A stretch of DNA of 35,476 nucleotides from Paraclostridium benzoelyticum (GTDB taxonomy: Bacteria > Bacillota > Clostridia > Peptostreptococcales > Peptostreptococcaceae). This document shows positions 16,800-25,094 of the stretch, piece after piece (position 1 is the first letter of the stretch; the number at the start of each line of letters is the position of its first letter). The stretch spans positions 1 through 35,476 of the forward strand of contig NZ_LBBT01000222.1 of assembly GCF_001006285.1 (NCBI RefSeq), in the 5' to 3' direction. A program made the translations under genes and the position numbers. The notes below the pieces were generated by a model. It saw only the letters and a program-made list of their open reading frames with translations. It had not been told where the DNA came from and did not search any database.

Positions 16800-16906
16800 G
16801 GTACCAACGAATAGATAGCTTGCGAAATTCATGATATAATAGTACCAATTAAGTTTTTTTATAACAAGTAGGTACTTTTTTGTTTTATAGTACCCAAAAG
16901 TATACT
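16800..16906. promoter_or_regulatory. Cluster of GTACC/GGTAC boxes upstream of hxlR
   Basis: GGTACC (16800-16805), AGTACC (16841-16846), GGTACT (16871-16876) and AGTACC (16889-16894) are followed by the palindrome AGTATACT (16899-16906). The pair 16841-16846 and 16871-16876 is an inverted repeat directly downstream of a TATAAT box, a good position for autorepression by the encoded HxlR-type protein. Confidence 0.45.
16835..16840 (+). promoter_or_regulatory. Probable -10 box of the hxlR promoter
   Basis: A consensus TATAAT is followed at once by an AGTACC box (16841-16846). The -35 is weak (TAGATA at 16812-16817, 17-base spacer). A second TATAAT at 16909-16914 is too near the start codon to give a leader with a ribosome binding site. 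Confidence 0.35.
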
Positions 16907-16928
16907 ATTATAATTCAAGGTGGTTATT

Positions 16929-17324
16929 ATGAAAATTCAACTCGAGGTACAAGATCATTCTAAATGTCATATGAATGAAAGATGTAATAAGTATGAAATG
17001 TGTCCTATAAACTTAGTTCATAAAATTATTTCGGGAAAATGGAAAATATTAATTCTTTGGTATTTAATGCCTAATCCTCTTAGATTTAGTGATTTAAGAC
17101 GTAAACTTCCTGATGTAACTCAAAAAATGTTAACACAACAGTTGAGAAGTTTAGAGTCTCATAACCTAGTCTATAGAAAAGTATATCCTGTAGTTCCTCC
17201 GAAGGTAGAATATGGACTTACAGAATGTGGGGAGAAACTTATTCCGGTTTTAGAAAGCATGTATAGCTATGGAGTAGATTATCTTCAGGAAAATAGTTTG
17301 GATAGCTTAAAATTAGATAAGTAG
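16929..17324 (+). CDS. HxlR/YodB-family winged-helix transcriptional regulator
   Basis: A 131-residue MarR/DUF24-type regulator. It carries the family signature CPINLVHKIISGKWKILILW near residue 24, with the conserved N-terminal cysteine, then PLRFSDLRRKLPDVTQKMLTQQLRSLE (recognition helix) and the winged hairpin VPPKVEYGLTECGEKL. Members such as HxlR, YodB, HypR and CatR respond to formaldehyde, quinones, diamide or disulfide stress; two further cysteines precede the conserved one. I chose the ATG at 16929, which has AAGGTGG five bases upstream, over an in-frame GTG at 16920 that lies inside that site. It is divergent from deoC. Its target is unknown. Confidence 0.88.
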   Translation: MKIQLEVQDHSKCHMNERCNKYEMCPINLVHKIISGKWKILILWYLMPNPLRFSDLRRKLPDVTQKMLTQQLRSLESHNLVYRKVYPVVPPKVEYGLTECGEKLIPVLESMYSYGVDYLQENSLDSLKLDK

Positions 17325-17422
17325 TTTTTGTGTGAATAGAACCTTTATTGTATGTATAGGATTTGATTTAGTTTCTTATTTACATATATCTATAATTCAA
17401 TCTTAAATAATTTCATATAAAC

Positions 17423-17456
17423 AAAAAAAGTATGTGAAAAATCACATACTTTTTTT
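17423..17456. terminator. Bidirectional terminator between hxlR and pduL
   Basis: Perfect 15-bp arms (17423-17437 and 17442-17456) with an AAAA loop carry a seven-base A/T run at each end, so the same hairpin serves both converging genes. Confidence 0.88.
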
Positions 17457-17463
17457 ATATATA

Positions 17464-18033
17464 TTACTCAGCTATTAACTCTACCATATCTCCGTTTCTA
17501 ACAGCTGCTGCATTTCCTTCTTCAACGTCAACATGCATTTCTAAAGCAAAGTTAGCATTAGCTCTTACTAATACATTTTCGAAAACTATAGATCTAGGTC
17601 CGAAAGTTCTAACTTTTACTATTTGCTTGTCTTTTACTCCAAATTTAGCTGCGTCATCTAAGCTCATATGTATATGTCTTGATGCAACTATAACACCTTC
17701 TGTTAATTCTACTTCACCTGCTGGCCCAACTAATTTAACTCCTGGAGTTCCTTCTATATCTCCAGATTCCTTTATTGGAGCTTTAACTCCTAAAGTAAAT
17801 CCGTCTGCTAAAGATATTTCAACTTGTGTGTTAGGTCTAGCTGGTCCTAAAACTCTAACTCCTTTTATAGTTCCTTTAGGTCCTACTAAATCAACTTTCT
17901 CTTCACAAGCATATTGCCCTGGTTGGCTTAATGGCTTGAATTCTACTAATTGATGACCTGCTCCAAATAATGTCTCTATATCTGCTTGACTTAAATGAAC
18001 GTGTTTATTTGATAATGCTATTGGTAATTTCAT
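17464..18033 (-). CDS. pduL: Phosphate propanoyltransferase PduL
   Basis: PduL exchanges CoA and phosphate on short-chain acyl groups (propanoyl-CoA or acetyl-CoA to acyl phosphate), a zinc-dependent enzyme unrelated to Pta. Two tandem beta-barrel repeats are visible, with metal-ligand motifs ALSNKHVHLS at residues 6-15 and ASRHIHMSLDDA near 117-128, plus conserved PLSQPGQYACEE and LGPARPNTQVE. There is no clear N-terminal microcompartment-targeting extension and no pdu or eut genes surround it, so it is probably a cytosolic housekeeping phosphotransacylase. GGAGG precedes the ATG. Confidence 0.93.
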   Translation of the reverse strand: MKLPIALSNKHVHLSQADIETLFGAGHQLVEFKPLSQPGQYACEEKVDLVGPKGTIKGVRVLGPARPNTQVEISLADGFTLGVKAPIKESGDIEGTPGVKLVGPAGEVELTEGVIVASRHIHMSLDDAAKFGVKDKQIVKVRTFGPRSIVFENVLVRANANFALEMHVDVEEGNAAAVRNGDMVELIAE

Positions 18034-18116
18034 TTATAAAGTCCTCCTAAGTTTTTTAAAATATTGCAATACAATTATACATAATATTCCTAATAAAATC
18101 AAATTTTATTCTAATT

Positions 18117-19379
18117 TTACTTTAATAAATTATTTATTAAATCGAAATATCCCGGAAAAGATATATCTATGCAAGCTGTGTTATCTAAATTCAATTTACC
18201 TTCTGAAATCAATGAAGCTACTGAAAATGCCATAGCTATCCTATGGTCATTAAAAGTTTTTATATTTGCTCCTTTTAATTTTGTTTTACCTTTTATTACC
18301 ATGCCATCTTCTAGTTCTTCTATTTCTGCTCCCATGTTTTTTAAATTATCAACAACAGCTTTTATTCTATTACTTTCTTTTACTTTAAGTTCTTTCGCAT
18401 CTTTTATTACTGTTGTTCCATTAGCTTGAGTTGCTAAAATTGCAATTATAGGTATTTCATCTATTAATCTAGGTATTAAATTTGAATCTATAGTTGTACC
18501 TATTAATTTGTCGCTATATCTTACGATTAAATCTCCTACAACTTCTCCGCTTTCAACTCTTTTATCTATAATTTCAAAATTTCCATTCATAGCTTCTAAT
18601 ACATCTATTATTCCTGTTCTAGTTTCATTTAATCCAACATTTTTTATAAGAACTTCTGAACCTTCAACTATACTAGCAGCTGCAATTATAAACGCCGCTG
18701 ATGAAATATCTCCTGCTACATTTATATTTTCTACTGAAAAAAGCTCCCTTACAGGTTGTACACCTATTTTTAAGTCAGTAGATTTTATATCAGCTCCAAA
18801 TGACTTTAACATTATCTCTGTATGATTTCTACTTTTTGATTTTTCAATTATAGTACTACTACTATCTGCATATAAAGATGCTAATATTATAGATGATTTT
18901 ACTTGAGCAGATGCAACTGGCATTTTATACTCAATTCCATTTAAATTTCCACCATATATAGTTATAGGAGTAAAATTTGCATCATCATTTCCTTTTATAT
19001 TACATCCCATTAATCTTAGCGGGTCAGTTACTCTTTTCATAGGCCTTTTACCTATAGATTCATCCCCTATTACAGTGGACTCAAATTCATTTCCAGCAAG
19101 TATCCCCATCATAAGCCTTATCGTCGTCCCTGAGTTTCCAACATTTAAAATTTCATTAGGCTTTTTTAGCCCTCTCAATCCAACTCCCTTTACGATAACT
19201 TCCTTATCATTTATATCTATATTTACACCCATTTTTCTAAAACAATCAATGGTACTTAAACAATCTTGTCCCATTAAAAAATTTTTTATTCTTGTAGTAC
19301 CTTTCGCTATAGATGAAAACATTATAGCTCTATGAGATATGGATTTGTCTCCAATTAACTCTACAGTTCCTTTAAGCAT
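18117..19379 (-). CDS. aroA: 3-phosphoshikimate 1-carboxyvinyltransferase (EPSP synthase), class II type
   Basis: Transfers the enolpyruvyl group of phosphoenolpyruvate to shikimate 3-phosphate, the sixth shikimate-pathway step. The 420-residue protein shows GDKSISHR at about 10-17, NSGTTIRLM near 83, SAQVKSS near 157, RNHTE near 184, NETR near 251, KESNRI near 335 and NDHRIAMAF near 378. The set GDKS, SAQxK, RxHxE and NxTR is the signature of class II EPSP synthases, many of which tolerate glyphosate. Its start overlaps the end of aroB by 8 bases, and GAGGTG precedes the ATG. It is the last gene of the aroC-aroB-aroA unit; I see no clear terminator in the 83-base gap before pduL. Confidence 0.95.
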   Translation of the reverse strand: MLKGTVELIGDKSISHRAIMFSSIAKGTTRIKNFLMGQDCLSTIDCFRKMGVNIDINDKEVIVKGVGLRGLKKPNEILNVGNSGTTIRLMMGILAGNEFESTVIGDESIGKRPMKRVTDPLRLMGCNIKGNDDANFTPITIYGGNLNGIEYKMPVASAQVKSSIILASLYADSSSTIIEKSKSRNHTEIMLKSFGADIKSTDLKIGVQPVRELFSVENINVAGDISSAAFIIAAASIVEGSEVLIKNVGLNETRTGIIDVLEAMNGNFEIIDKRVESGEVVGDLIVRYSDKLIGTTIDSNLIPRLIDEIPIIAILATQANGTTVIKDAKELKVKESNRIKAVVDNLKNMGAEIEELEDGMVIKGKTKLKGANIKTFNDHRIAMAFSVASLISEGKLNLDNTACIDISFPGYFDLINNLLK

Positions 19380-20400
19380 TAGTGCACCTCTTTATTACTT
19401 CTAATATTTCACTTTCTTGTATATTATCAAAAACTTCCACTTTTCCTCTTCCAACTGGTATAACTAGATTTATACTTCCAAAACTGTTCTTCTTATCACT
19501 TTTCATCAAGTCTAGTATTTTTTCTGGATTATGGTATTTAATAGAAATAGGTATATTTAATAATTTAGATACGTATAAAAATTGTTGGTAGTATTCAGCG
19601 TCTATAAATCCTTTATCTAAAGCTAAATTAAATGCCATGTTTGTACCTATGTTAACCGCAAACCCATGGCTTAATCCACAAAGTCTTTCAATTCCATGCC
19701 CAAATGTATGGCCTAAATTTAAAATTTTTCTTAATCCATTTTCTTTTTCATCTTTATTTACTACTTCATATTTTATAGATGTACATTTATTTATAATATA
19801 AGACAATACATCTTGATTTTTCAATAATATACCTTCACTATTCTCAATTATGTAATTTAAAAATTCATAATCATATATAAATGAGTATTTTAAAGCTTCT
19901 GCCATCCCACTTAAAAATTCACTTTCATTTAAAGTTTTTAGTGCATTTACATTTATATATGTAAATTTAGGCTGATAAAATGCTCCTATTATATTTTTTA
20001 TATTTCCTATATTTATACCTGTTTTTCCTCCAACAGATGAATCAACTTGAGCTAATAATGTTGTAGGGACTTGAATTAAATCAATTCCTCTCATATACGT
20101 AGCTGCAATAAATCCAGCTAAATCTCCTACAACTCCTCCACCTAATGCAATTATAGCTGATTTTCTAGTTATCCCAACAGTTATGCAAAATGCCATTATA
20201 TTTTCATAAACAGCCAAAGTTTTAGATAGCTCTCCACTTTTAACTATAAACACTTCTATAAACTCATGATTCAATACCTTTACAAATTCATCAAACTGAT
20301 ATCTATTTACATTTTCATCAGTTATTATAAGTAACTTATCGTATCTACAGTTTAATTCAAATTCATTATAATCATATTCAATTTTTATAGATTTTTCCAT
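19372..20400 (-). CDS. aroB: 3-dehydroquinate synthase AroB
   Basis: Converts DAHP to 3-dehydroquinate, the second shikimate-pathway step, using NAD+ and a divalent metal. The 342-residue chain has the NAD-binding GGGVVGDLAGFIAATYMRGI near residue 94, the PTTLLAQVDSSVGGKTGIN motif near 120, the EALKYSF metal-ligand glutamate region and the metal-binding histidines of LNLGHTFGHGIE and SHGFAV. It overlaps aroC by 16 bases and aroA by 8, so translation is probably coupled. The ribosome binding site lies inside the aroC C-terminal codons. Confidence 0.96.
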   Translation of the reverse strand: MEKSIKIEYDYNEFELNCRYDKLLIITDENVNRYQFDEFVKVLNHEFIEVFIVKSGELSKTLAVYENIMAFCITVGITRKSAIIALGGGVVGDLAGFIAATYMRGIDLIQVPTTLLAQVDSSVGGKTGINIGNIKNIIGAFYQPKFTYINVNALKTLNESEFLSGMAEALKYSFIYDYEFLNYIIENSEGILLKNQDVLSYIINKCTSIKYEVVNKDEKENGLRKILNLGHTFGHGIERLCGLSHGFAVNIGTNMAFNLALDKGFIDAEYYQQFLYVSKLLNIPISIKYHNPEKILDLMKSDKKNSFGSINLVIPVGRGKVEVFDNIQESEILEVIKRCTNA

Positions 20401-21557
20401 CCTCTATCACCTAGCCTATTCATATACGAATTATAGTTATTCATTACATCTTCTATATTATCTTTTCCAAATTTATCTAGCATAAATTGTAAAATTACAA
20501 ACGCAACTACATTTTCACATACAACACTGCATGCTGGAACTGCGCAAGTATCTGATCTTTCAACAGTAGCTTGGAAACTTTCTAATGTTTTCATATTTAT
20601 AGAGTTTAGAGGTTTGTATAGTGTAGGTATTGGTTTCATTGCACACCTTACTACAATTTCATCACCTGTAGTCATTCCACCTTCTATTCCACCTAATCTA
20701 TTGCTTTCTCTGTATATACCTTTTTCATCGTTATAAAAAATTTCATCCATAACATTTGATCCTCTATTGTTTGCAACATCAAATCCTATTCCTATTTCTA
20801 CCCCTTTTATAGCTTGAATACTCATTACATTCATAGCTATGTGAGCATCTATTTTTTTATCATAATGGACATACGATCCTAATCCAGGAGGTACGTTTTT
20901 TACCCTTATCTCAATTATTCCGCCTAATGTATCCTTTTCAGATTTAGCTATATCAATTTCTGATATCATCAATTCTTCTATATCTTTGTCAATACATCTA
21001 ACTTCACTTATATCCACATTATCTTTTATAAAATCAAAGTTATATATTTTATCAACCTTTGCGTTTCCAATTTGGACTACATGTGATGCAAATTCTATGT
21101 CAAATGTTTTTAGAACCTGTTTGCAAATTGCCCCTACTGCAACTCTACTAGCAGTTTCTCTAGCACTAGATCTCTCCAAAACATTTCTAGCATCATCAAA
21201 ATTATACTTTAAAGATCCGATTAAATCTGCATGGCCTGGTCTTACTTGTTCAACTTTTCTAGTTTCTCTATCAATATCTTCAACTGGATTCATATATTTA
21301 ATCCAATTTTCATAATCTTTATTTTTTATTTGTATAGCTATTGGTCCTCCAATAGTAGTTTTCCCCCTAACCCCGCTAAGTATATCAACAGTATCACTTT
21401 CAATTTTCATACGCCCGCCTCTTCCATATCCAGATTGGCGTTTTTTCATCTCTAGGTTTATTTCATCTATATTTAAACTAACATTGGCCGGAATTCCATC
21501 TATTATTGATGTCAAACATTTACCATGTGACTCTCCACTTGTTATATATCTAAGCAT
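20385..21557 (-). CDS. aroC: Chorismate synthase AroC
   Basis: Catalyses the last shikimate-pathway step, EPSP to chorismate, with reduced FMN. The 390-residue protein starts LRYITSGESHG, with the conserved active-site His in SGESHGKCL. It contains KRQSGYGRGGRMKIESD near residue 40, the RPGHADLIGSLKYNF motif with the second active His near 107, RSSARETASRVAVGA near 130, and GMTTGDEIVVRCAMKPIPT. AGAGGAGA precedes the ATG. The gap to the upstream reductase gene is only 44 bases and is occupied by that gene's terminator, so the promoter of the aro unit is not obvious. Confidence 0.97.
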   Translation of the reverse strand: MLRYITSGESHGKCLTSIIDGIPANVSLNIDEINLEMKKRQSGYGRGGRMKIESDTVDILSGVRGKTTIGGPIAIQIKNKDYENWIKYMNPVEDIDRETRKVEQVRPGHADLIGSLKYNFDDARNVLERSSARETASRVAVGAICKQVLKTFDIEFASHVVQIGNAKVDKIYNFDFIKDNVDISEVRCIDKDIEELMISEIDIAKSEKDTLGGIIEIRVKNVPPGLGSYVHYDKKIDAHIAMNVMSIQAIKGVEIGIGFDVANNRGSNVMDEIFYNDEKGIYRESNRLGGIEGGMTTGDEIVVRCAMKPIPTLYKPLNSINMKTLESFQATVERSDTCAVPACSVVCENVVAFVILQFMLDKFGKDNIEDVMNNYNSYMNRLGDRGWKNL

Positions 21558-21585
21558 AAATTTCTCCTCTCGTTTGGTTTATACG

Positions 21586-21612
21586 TAAAAAAAGCTTGTA
21601 TTTAACCAAGCT
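21586..21612 (-). terminator. Short terminator overlapping the stop of the FMN reductase-like gene
   Basis: A 6-bp stem (AGCTTG at 21593-21598 with CAAGCT at 21607-21612) is followed on the minus strand by seven T. The left side of the minus-strand stem is coding sequence and the TAA stop is in the loop. The stem is weak, so readthrough into aroC is likely. Confidence 0.55.
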
Positions 21613-22192
21613 CTTTTATATCTTTCACATAATTTTCTATTTTTTTTTCTAAATGTACCTTTTCAATTTCATTCTCTATAAAAGCTAATTTATCGCTGCT
21701 ATTTATATAATGATTATAAGATAGCTTAGTATTTATACTTTTAAAGAAAAAATCCATGACTATCTGTCCACCCTTAAATTGAGATGGATATGGATCACTA
21801 CCTCCAACGGCAATATACATACCAACTCGTTTTTTATTTCTATCAATAGATGGTTTTTTTAGTATATATTTACTTGCATATATTGCTTGTGTTCTGTCAA
21901 CCAAAGTTTTAACCTTTGCAGATATGCAGTCAAAGTGAACAGGACTAACTACTATAGCACCTTTAGCTTTGTCAAACATATCATACATAGGCGTCATATC
22001 ATCCTTAAATTTACAAAACCCTGTTTTTTCACAAAATCCACAAGCTGTGCAATATTCTATATCCATATCATATATATCAAAAACTTTGTAGGTTATTTTA
22101 TTTTCATCCAAACTTTCAATTATCGATTTTACTATATGTGAACAGTTTTTATTTTTTCTTGGACTTCCATTTATTATTAAAACCTCACTCAT
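21602..22192 (-). CDS. NAD(P)H-dependent FMN reductase-like flavodoxin-fold protein
   Basis: A 196-residue flavodoxin-fold protein. The FMN phosphate loop is INGSPRKNKN near residues 7-16, followed by YCTACGFCEKTGFCKFKDDM, a cysteine-rich stretch with four cysteines typical of the iron-sulfur flavoprotein/NADPH-dependent FMN reductase group, and AIVVSPVHFDCISAKVKTLVDR, the second flavin-contact loop. I place the start at the ATG at 22192, which has AAGGAGAT five bases upstream and leaves a 10-base gap to the phosphatase gene; a longer in-frame start at 22225 would overlap that gene. The substrate is unknown. Confidence 0.82.
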   Translation of the reverse strand: MSEVLIINGSPRKNKNCSHIVKSIIESLDENKITYKVFDIYDMDIEYCTACGFCEKTGFCKFKDDMTPMYDMFDKAKGAIVVSPVHFDCISAKVKTLVDRTQAIYASKYILKKPSIDRNKKRVGMYIAVGGSDPYPSQFKGGQIVMDFFFKSINTKLSYNHYINSSDKLAFIENEIEKVHLEKKIENYVKDIKELG

Positions 22193-22202
22193 ATTAATCT
22201 CC

Positions 22203-23972
22203 TTATCGCTCTTTAAGAGTAACAATTAATATATCATCTTCAAAATTACTTTTTCTTGAAAATTCCCATAACTTAGATTTCAATCTAGTTTCCATATCAT
22301 CTTGATCTGAAAAACTAGTTTCTTCTAAAAATGTTTTTAGTCTGTCTACACCAAACTCTTCTTTGTTATGATTTTTTATTTCTAATACCCCGTCTGTGTA
22401 TAAAGAAACAGTTTTATATTTAGATATATCAATTTCTTTATCTGAATATTCTACTTCTTCTAATATACCTATTGGTATACCCTTACTACATTTTAGAAGT
22501 GAAGCCTTATGATTTTTATCTACTCCAATTGGATAGTAATGTCCTGCATTTGATACAATCATTTTATTTTCATTACTTTTTATTACCCCTATTATACAAG
22601 TTGTAAAAACTCCCATTTTATCAAATTCATCAAATAGGAATTGATTTATGTTTTCCATTATTTCGCTAGGTGTATCATATTGTTTTGCTAATACTTTAAA
22701 TGCACCCTTTATCATAGCAACCATATAGTTTGACACAATACCATGCCCCATTACATCAGCTAGTATAGTTACAACAGTTCCATCATCTTTCTTTATAACA
22801 TGATAGAAATCTCCACCTACTACTTTTGCTGGCTTATGAAAATATCTCAATTCTCTATTGTTATCTAATACTTTATTTCCTTTGTTCATTATAAGTTTTT
22901 GTTGTTGATTTAAAACTTTAAGTTCATTTTCTAAAACTTGATGCTTTACCTCACTCTTACTATACTCGTAAAGCTGCATAGCAACAGCTACTTGCTTAGC
23001 AAGTATACTAAGTATATTTAAATCATCTTTAGTATAATTTTTTGCATTAGTACAAGCTATATATCCTACTATATCATTTTTATTTATTAATTTATGATAT
23101 ATATAGGTCTGAATTCCTTGTAAGTCCACATCACCATGTATTTCATTGGAGTACGAACCTACAGTTTTGCTGTCAATCAGTTTGTCTAAAGTATAATAAA
23201 CATCTGGTTTAATTTTATCTAAAGTATAAAAGCTTGATAGCTCTTTTTTCTTTCCACTTATATTAGCTCCATGTATTACTATAACAGCTTCTCTACTTTT
23301 TGTTATATTACAAGCTTGCTTACTTAAATGGTCTAAGAAACTTTTTATGTCTTTGTTCAAATATAATTTTTTTGTTGCATCATTTATAGAAGATATCGCT
23401 CCTCTTAATTTGTGTATAAGATTTTGTATATCATTATTTTTACTTGTTATCTCTATAGATAAACTTATTAAAGATGCTACTGACGAAATAAAGTCCATAT
23501 CATCATCTGTAATTTTATCATCTTCAGTTAAAAAACATGTCATAAATCCAGTCACTTTATCATGAACTATAAGTGGAAATACAATTCTCCCTATATATCC
23601 TTCATTTGTAGCTAAATCCCTCTCATCAAGGGCTCTTTCATCTAAAAATACATTTTTGACATAAACTACTTTTTGCTCTCGTACAGCCTCGTGAATATAC
23701 TTAGGATACTGATTAAAATCTATTTTAACTCCTATTGGCTTCTCTATAGGAAACACCTTAGATATATAGTTTAGAGTTTGTGAACACACTAAATAAGCAT
23801 GTTCATAATTATTTTTATAAAATAAATTTACACATGCTTTTGCTGGATGAACTACATCTAACATTTTTTCAACTATTTTATCTTTTATTTCAAAGAAATT
23901 ATCTGACTCCGTTACTAAGGTTGATATTTCTACTACACGCTTAAGTCTGTCATTTTCATTGTAGTAATTCAT
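22203..23972 (-). CDS. GAF-domain PP2C-type serine phosphatase (RsbU/SpoIIE family)
   Basis: A 589-residue cytosolic signalling protein. Two GAF-like sensor regions lie at about residues 10-180 and 200-345, a short coiled coil at about 350-375, and a SpoIIE/RsbU PP2C domain at about 385-588. The phosphatase metal-binding aspartates are intact: GGDFY near 388, ADVMGHG near 409, LYTDGV near 525 and DDILIV near 577. Such proteins dephosphorylate anti-anti-sigma factors in partner-switching. No anti-sigma kinase, antagonist or sigma factor gene is nearby and there are no membrane segments, so it differs from true SpoIIE. It heads a unit with the FMN reductase-like gene. Confidence 0.85.
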   Translation of the reverse strand: MNYYNENDRLKRVVEISTLVTESDNFFEIKDKIVEKMLDVVHPAKACVNLFYKNNYEHAYLVCSQTLNYISKVFPIEKPIGVKIDFNQYPKYIHEAVREQKVVYVKNVFLDERALDERDLATNEGYIGRIVFPLIVHDKVTGFMTCFLTEDDKITDDDMDFISSVASLISLSIEITSKNNDIQNLIHKLRGAISSINDATKKLYLNKDIKSFLDHLSKQACNITKSREAVIVIHGANISGKKKELSSFYTLDKIKPDVYYTLDKLIDSKTVGSYSNEIHGDVDLQGIQTYIYHKLINKNDIVGYIACTNAKNYTKDDLNILSILAKQVAVAMQLYEYSKSEVKHQVLENELKVLNQQQKLIMNKGNKVLDNNRELRYFHKPAKVVGGDFYHVIKKDDGTVVTILADVMGHGIVSNYMVAMIKGAFKVLAKQYDTPSEIMENINQFLFDEFDKMGVFTTCIIGVIKSNENKMIVSNAGHYYPIGVDKNHKASLLKCSKGIPIGILEEVEYSDKEIDISKYKTVSLYTDGVLEIKNHNKEEFGVDRLKTFLEETSFSDQDDMETRLKSKLWEFSRKSNFEDDILIVTLKER

Positions 23973-24004
23973 ATAGGTGTTTTCTCTCCCCTCTTTATAA
24001 AAGT

Positions 24005-24493
24005 CTATTTATTAATATTACTATATATATCTTTTATAGTAAACATAAAAACTATTATAAAACACCCTATGATTATGTAGTTAAAGTTCGAAAATATACC
24101 TATAAACAATAAACATACTAATGCATTTATCTTTTGCTTAATTTTATCTGTAACTACACTTTGACTACTACATTCTAAATTTATTTTTATATTTTCCATT
24201 CCATCTTTAACTTGATCTGTTATTTGATTTGCAATATGAAGTTTACTAATTCCATATAAAATTAGTATCAATATACTGCCTACTCCAAATAATATATTAA
24301 TACTTAATGATATTACTATTATAGTTAACCCTATTATTAATTTGAATGCTACTAAAAAAAAGCTGTCTACCTTCATAGCTATATTACTTATATCTTTAAA
24401 TTCATCTCTAATATTATATTCTTTACTTGGCATACTTTTCATTTTTGATTTAACTATTTCAGAATAAAAAAGCTTAATAATACCATTTATCAT
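24005..24493 (-). CDS. Small multi-pass membrane protein of unknown function
   Basis: I do not recognise this 162-residue protein. It has two hydrophobic pairs, about residues 47-85 and 124-152, consistent with four membrane segments, joined by a hydrophilic stretch (about 86-122) that includes QITDQVKDGMENIK. The N-terminal 40 residues are charged and probably cytosolic. The start is well supported by AAGGAGGATG. It lies 32 bases before the GAF-PP2C phosphatase gene on the same strand, so the two may be co-transcribed, and it is divergent from another unknown gene across a 98-base region. Confidence 0.65.
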   Translation of the reverse strand: MINGIIKLFYSEIVKSKMKSMPSKEYNIRDEFKDISNIAMKVDSFFLVAFKLIIGLTIIVISLSINILFGVGSILILILYGISKLHIANQITDQVKDGMENIKINLECSSQSVVTDKIKQKINALVCLLFIGIFSNFNYIIIGCFIIVFMFTIKDIYSNINK

Positions 24494-24517
24494 AAATTCA
24501 TCCTCCTTTATATATAT

Positions 24518-24532
24518 TTGTAATATTTACAA
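24518..24532. promoter_or_regulatory. 15-bp palindrome in a divergent promoter region
   Basis: TTGTAA and TTACAA, separated by TAT, form a symmetric site between two divergently transcribed unknown genes. It resembles a dimeric operator in shape, but in such AT-rich DNA it could be chance. Confidence 0.3.
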
Positions 24533-24591
24533 TTATATTATTTCCTATACTTGTTAATACTGTTAATATAACGTAATTAAGGAGTGATTTA

Positions 24592-25065
24592 ATGCTTATT
24601 GAAGATTTAGACTTGGAAACCAGAAGTAAAATATATAGTTTTACTAAAAAAATTTTAAGAAAATATCAAAAAGGTATAACTACAGGAAAATTAACTGCTG
24701 CTAAATTTGCTGAAAATATACTATCTAACGAAGAAATAACAGATGTTATAAATTCTAATTTACTTGATGACGAGGATTTTAAAATTTCCTATACAAGTTA
24801 TATTCAAACACTTATTAAGGATCAAAATGAAACTATTAGTAATTCAAAAAAGAAAAAGGTTAAAAAAACAGTGTTAAAACCATCAATTACTCAACAACTT
24901 CAATTAAAAAAACTTTTACACGAAACTGGTTTTGAACTTAATATACCTCAACAATATTTAAATGAAAATGACGTTAGTAATATTTCAAAATACATTTCCA
25001 CTGGGCAAATAGATTTAGGTAATGAAAAAATTTATAATTATGTTAATAAAATACAAAAGCACTAA
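24592..25065 (+). CDS. Conserved-looking hypothetical protein, 157 residues
   Basis: No family is recognised. The protein is hydrophilic, with no signal peptide or membrane segment. It appears to consist of an N-terminal helical part (about 1-75), a very basic linker at about 83-93 (KKKKVKK), and a C-terminal helical part (about 95-157). The layout, two small helical modules around a lysine-rich hinge, could suit nucleic-acid binding, but that is a guess. AAGGAGTG precedes the ATG. The stop codon lies inside the shared terminator at 25055-25090. Confidence 0.65.
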   Translation: MLIEDLDLETRSKIYSFTKKILRKYQKGITTGKLTAAKFAENILSNEEITDVINSNLLDDEDFKISYTSYIQTLIKDQNETISNSKKKKVKKTVLKPSITQQLQLKKLLHETGFELNIPQQYLNENDVSNISKYISTGQIDLGNEKIYNYVNKIQKH

Positions 25066-25090
25066 GGTTTGTAATTCCCTTAGTGCTTTT
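25055..25090. terminator. Bidirectional terminator containing a stop codon
   Basis: 13-bp perfect arms (25055-25067 and 25078-25090) end in AAAA/TTTT and lie between two converging genes. The plus-strand gene's TAA stop at 25063-25065 is inside the left arm. Confidence 0.82.
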
Positions 25091-25094
25091 ATAT

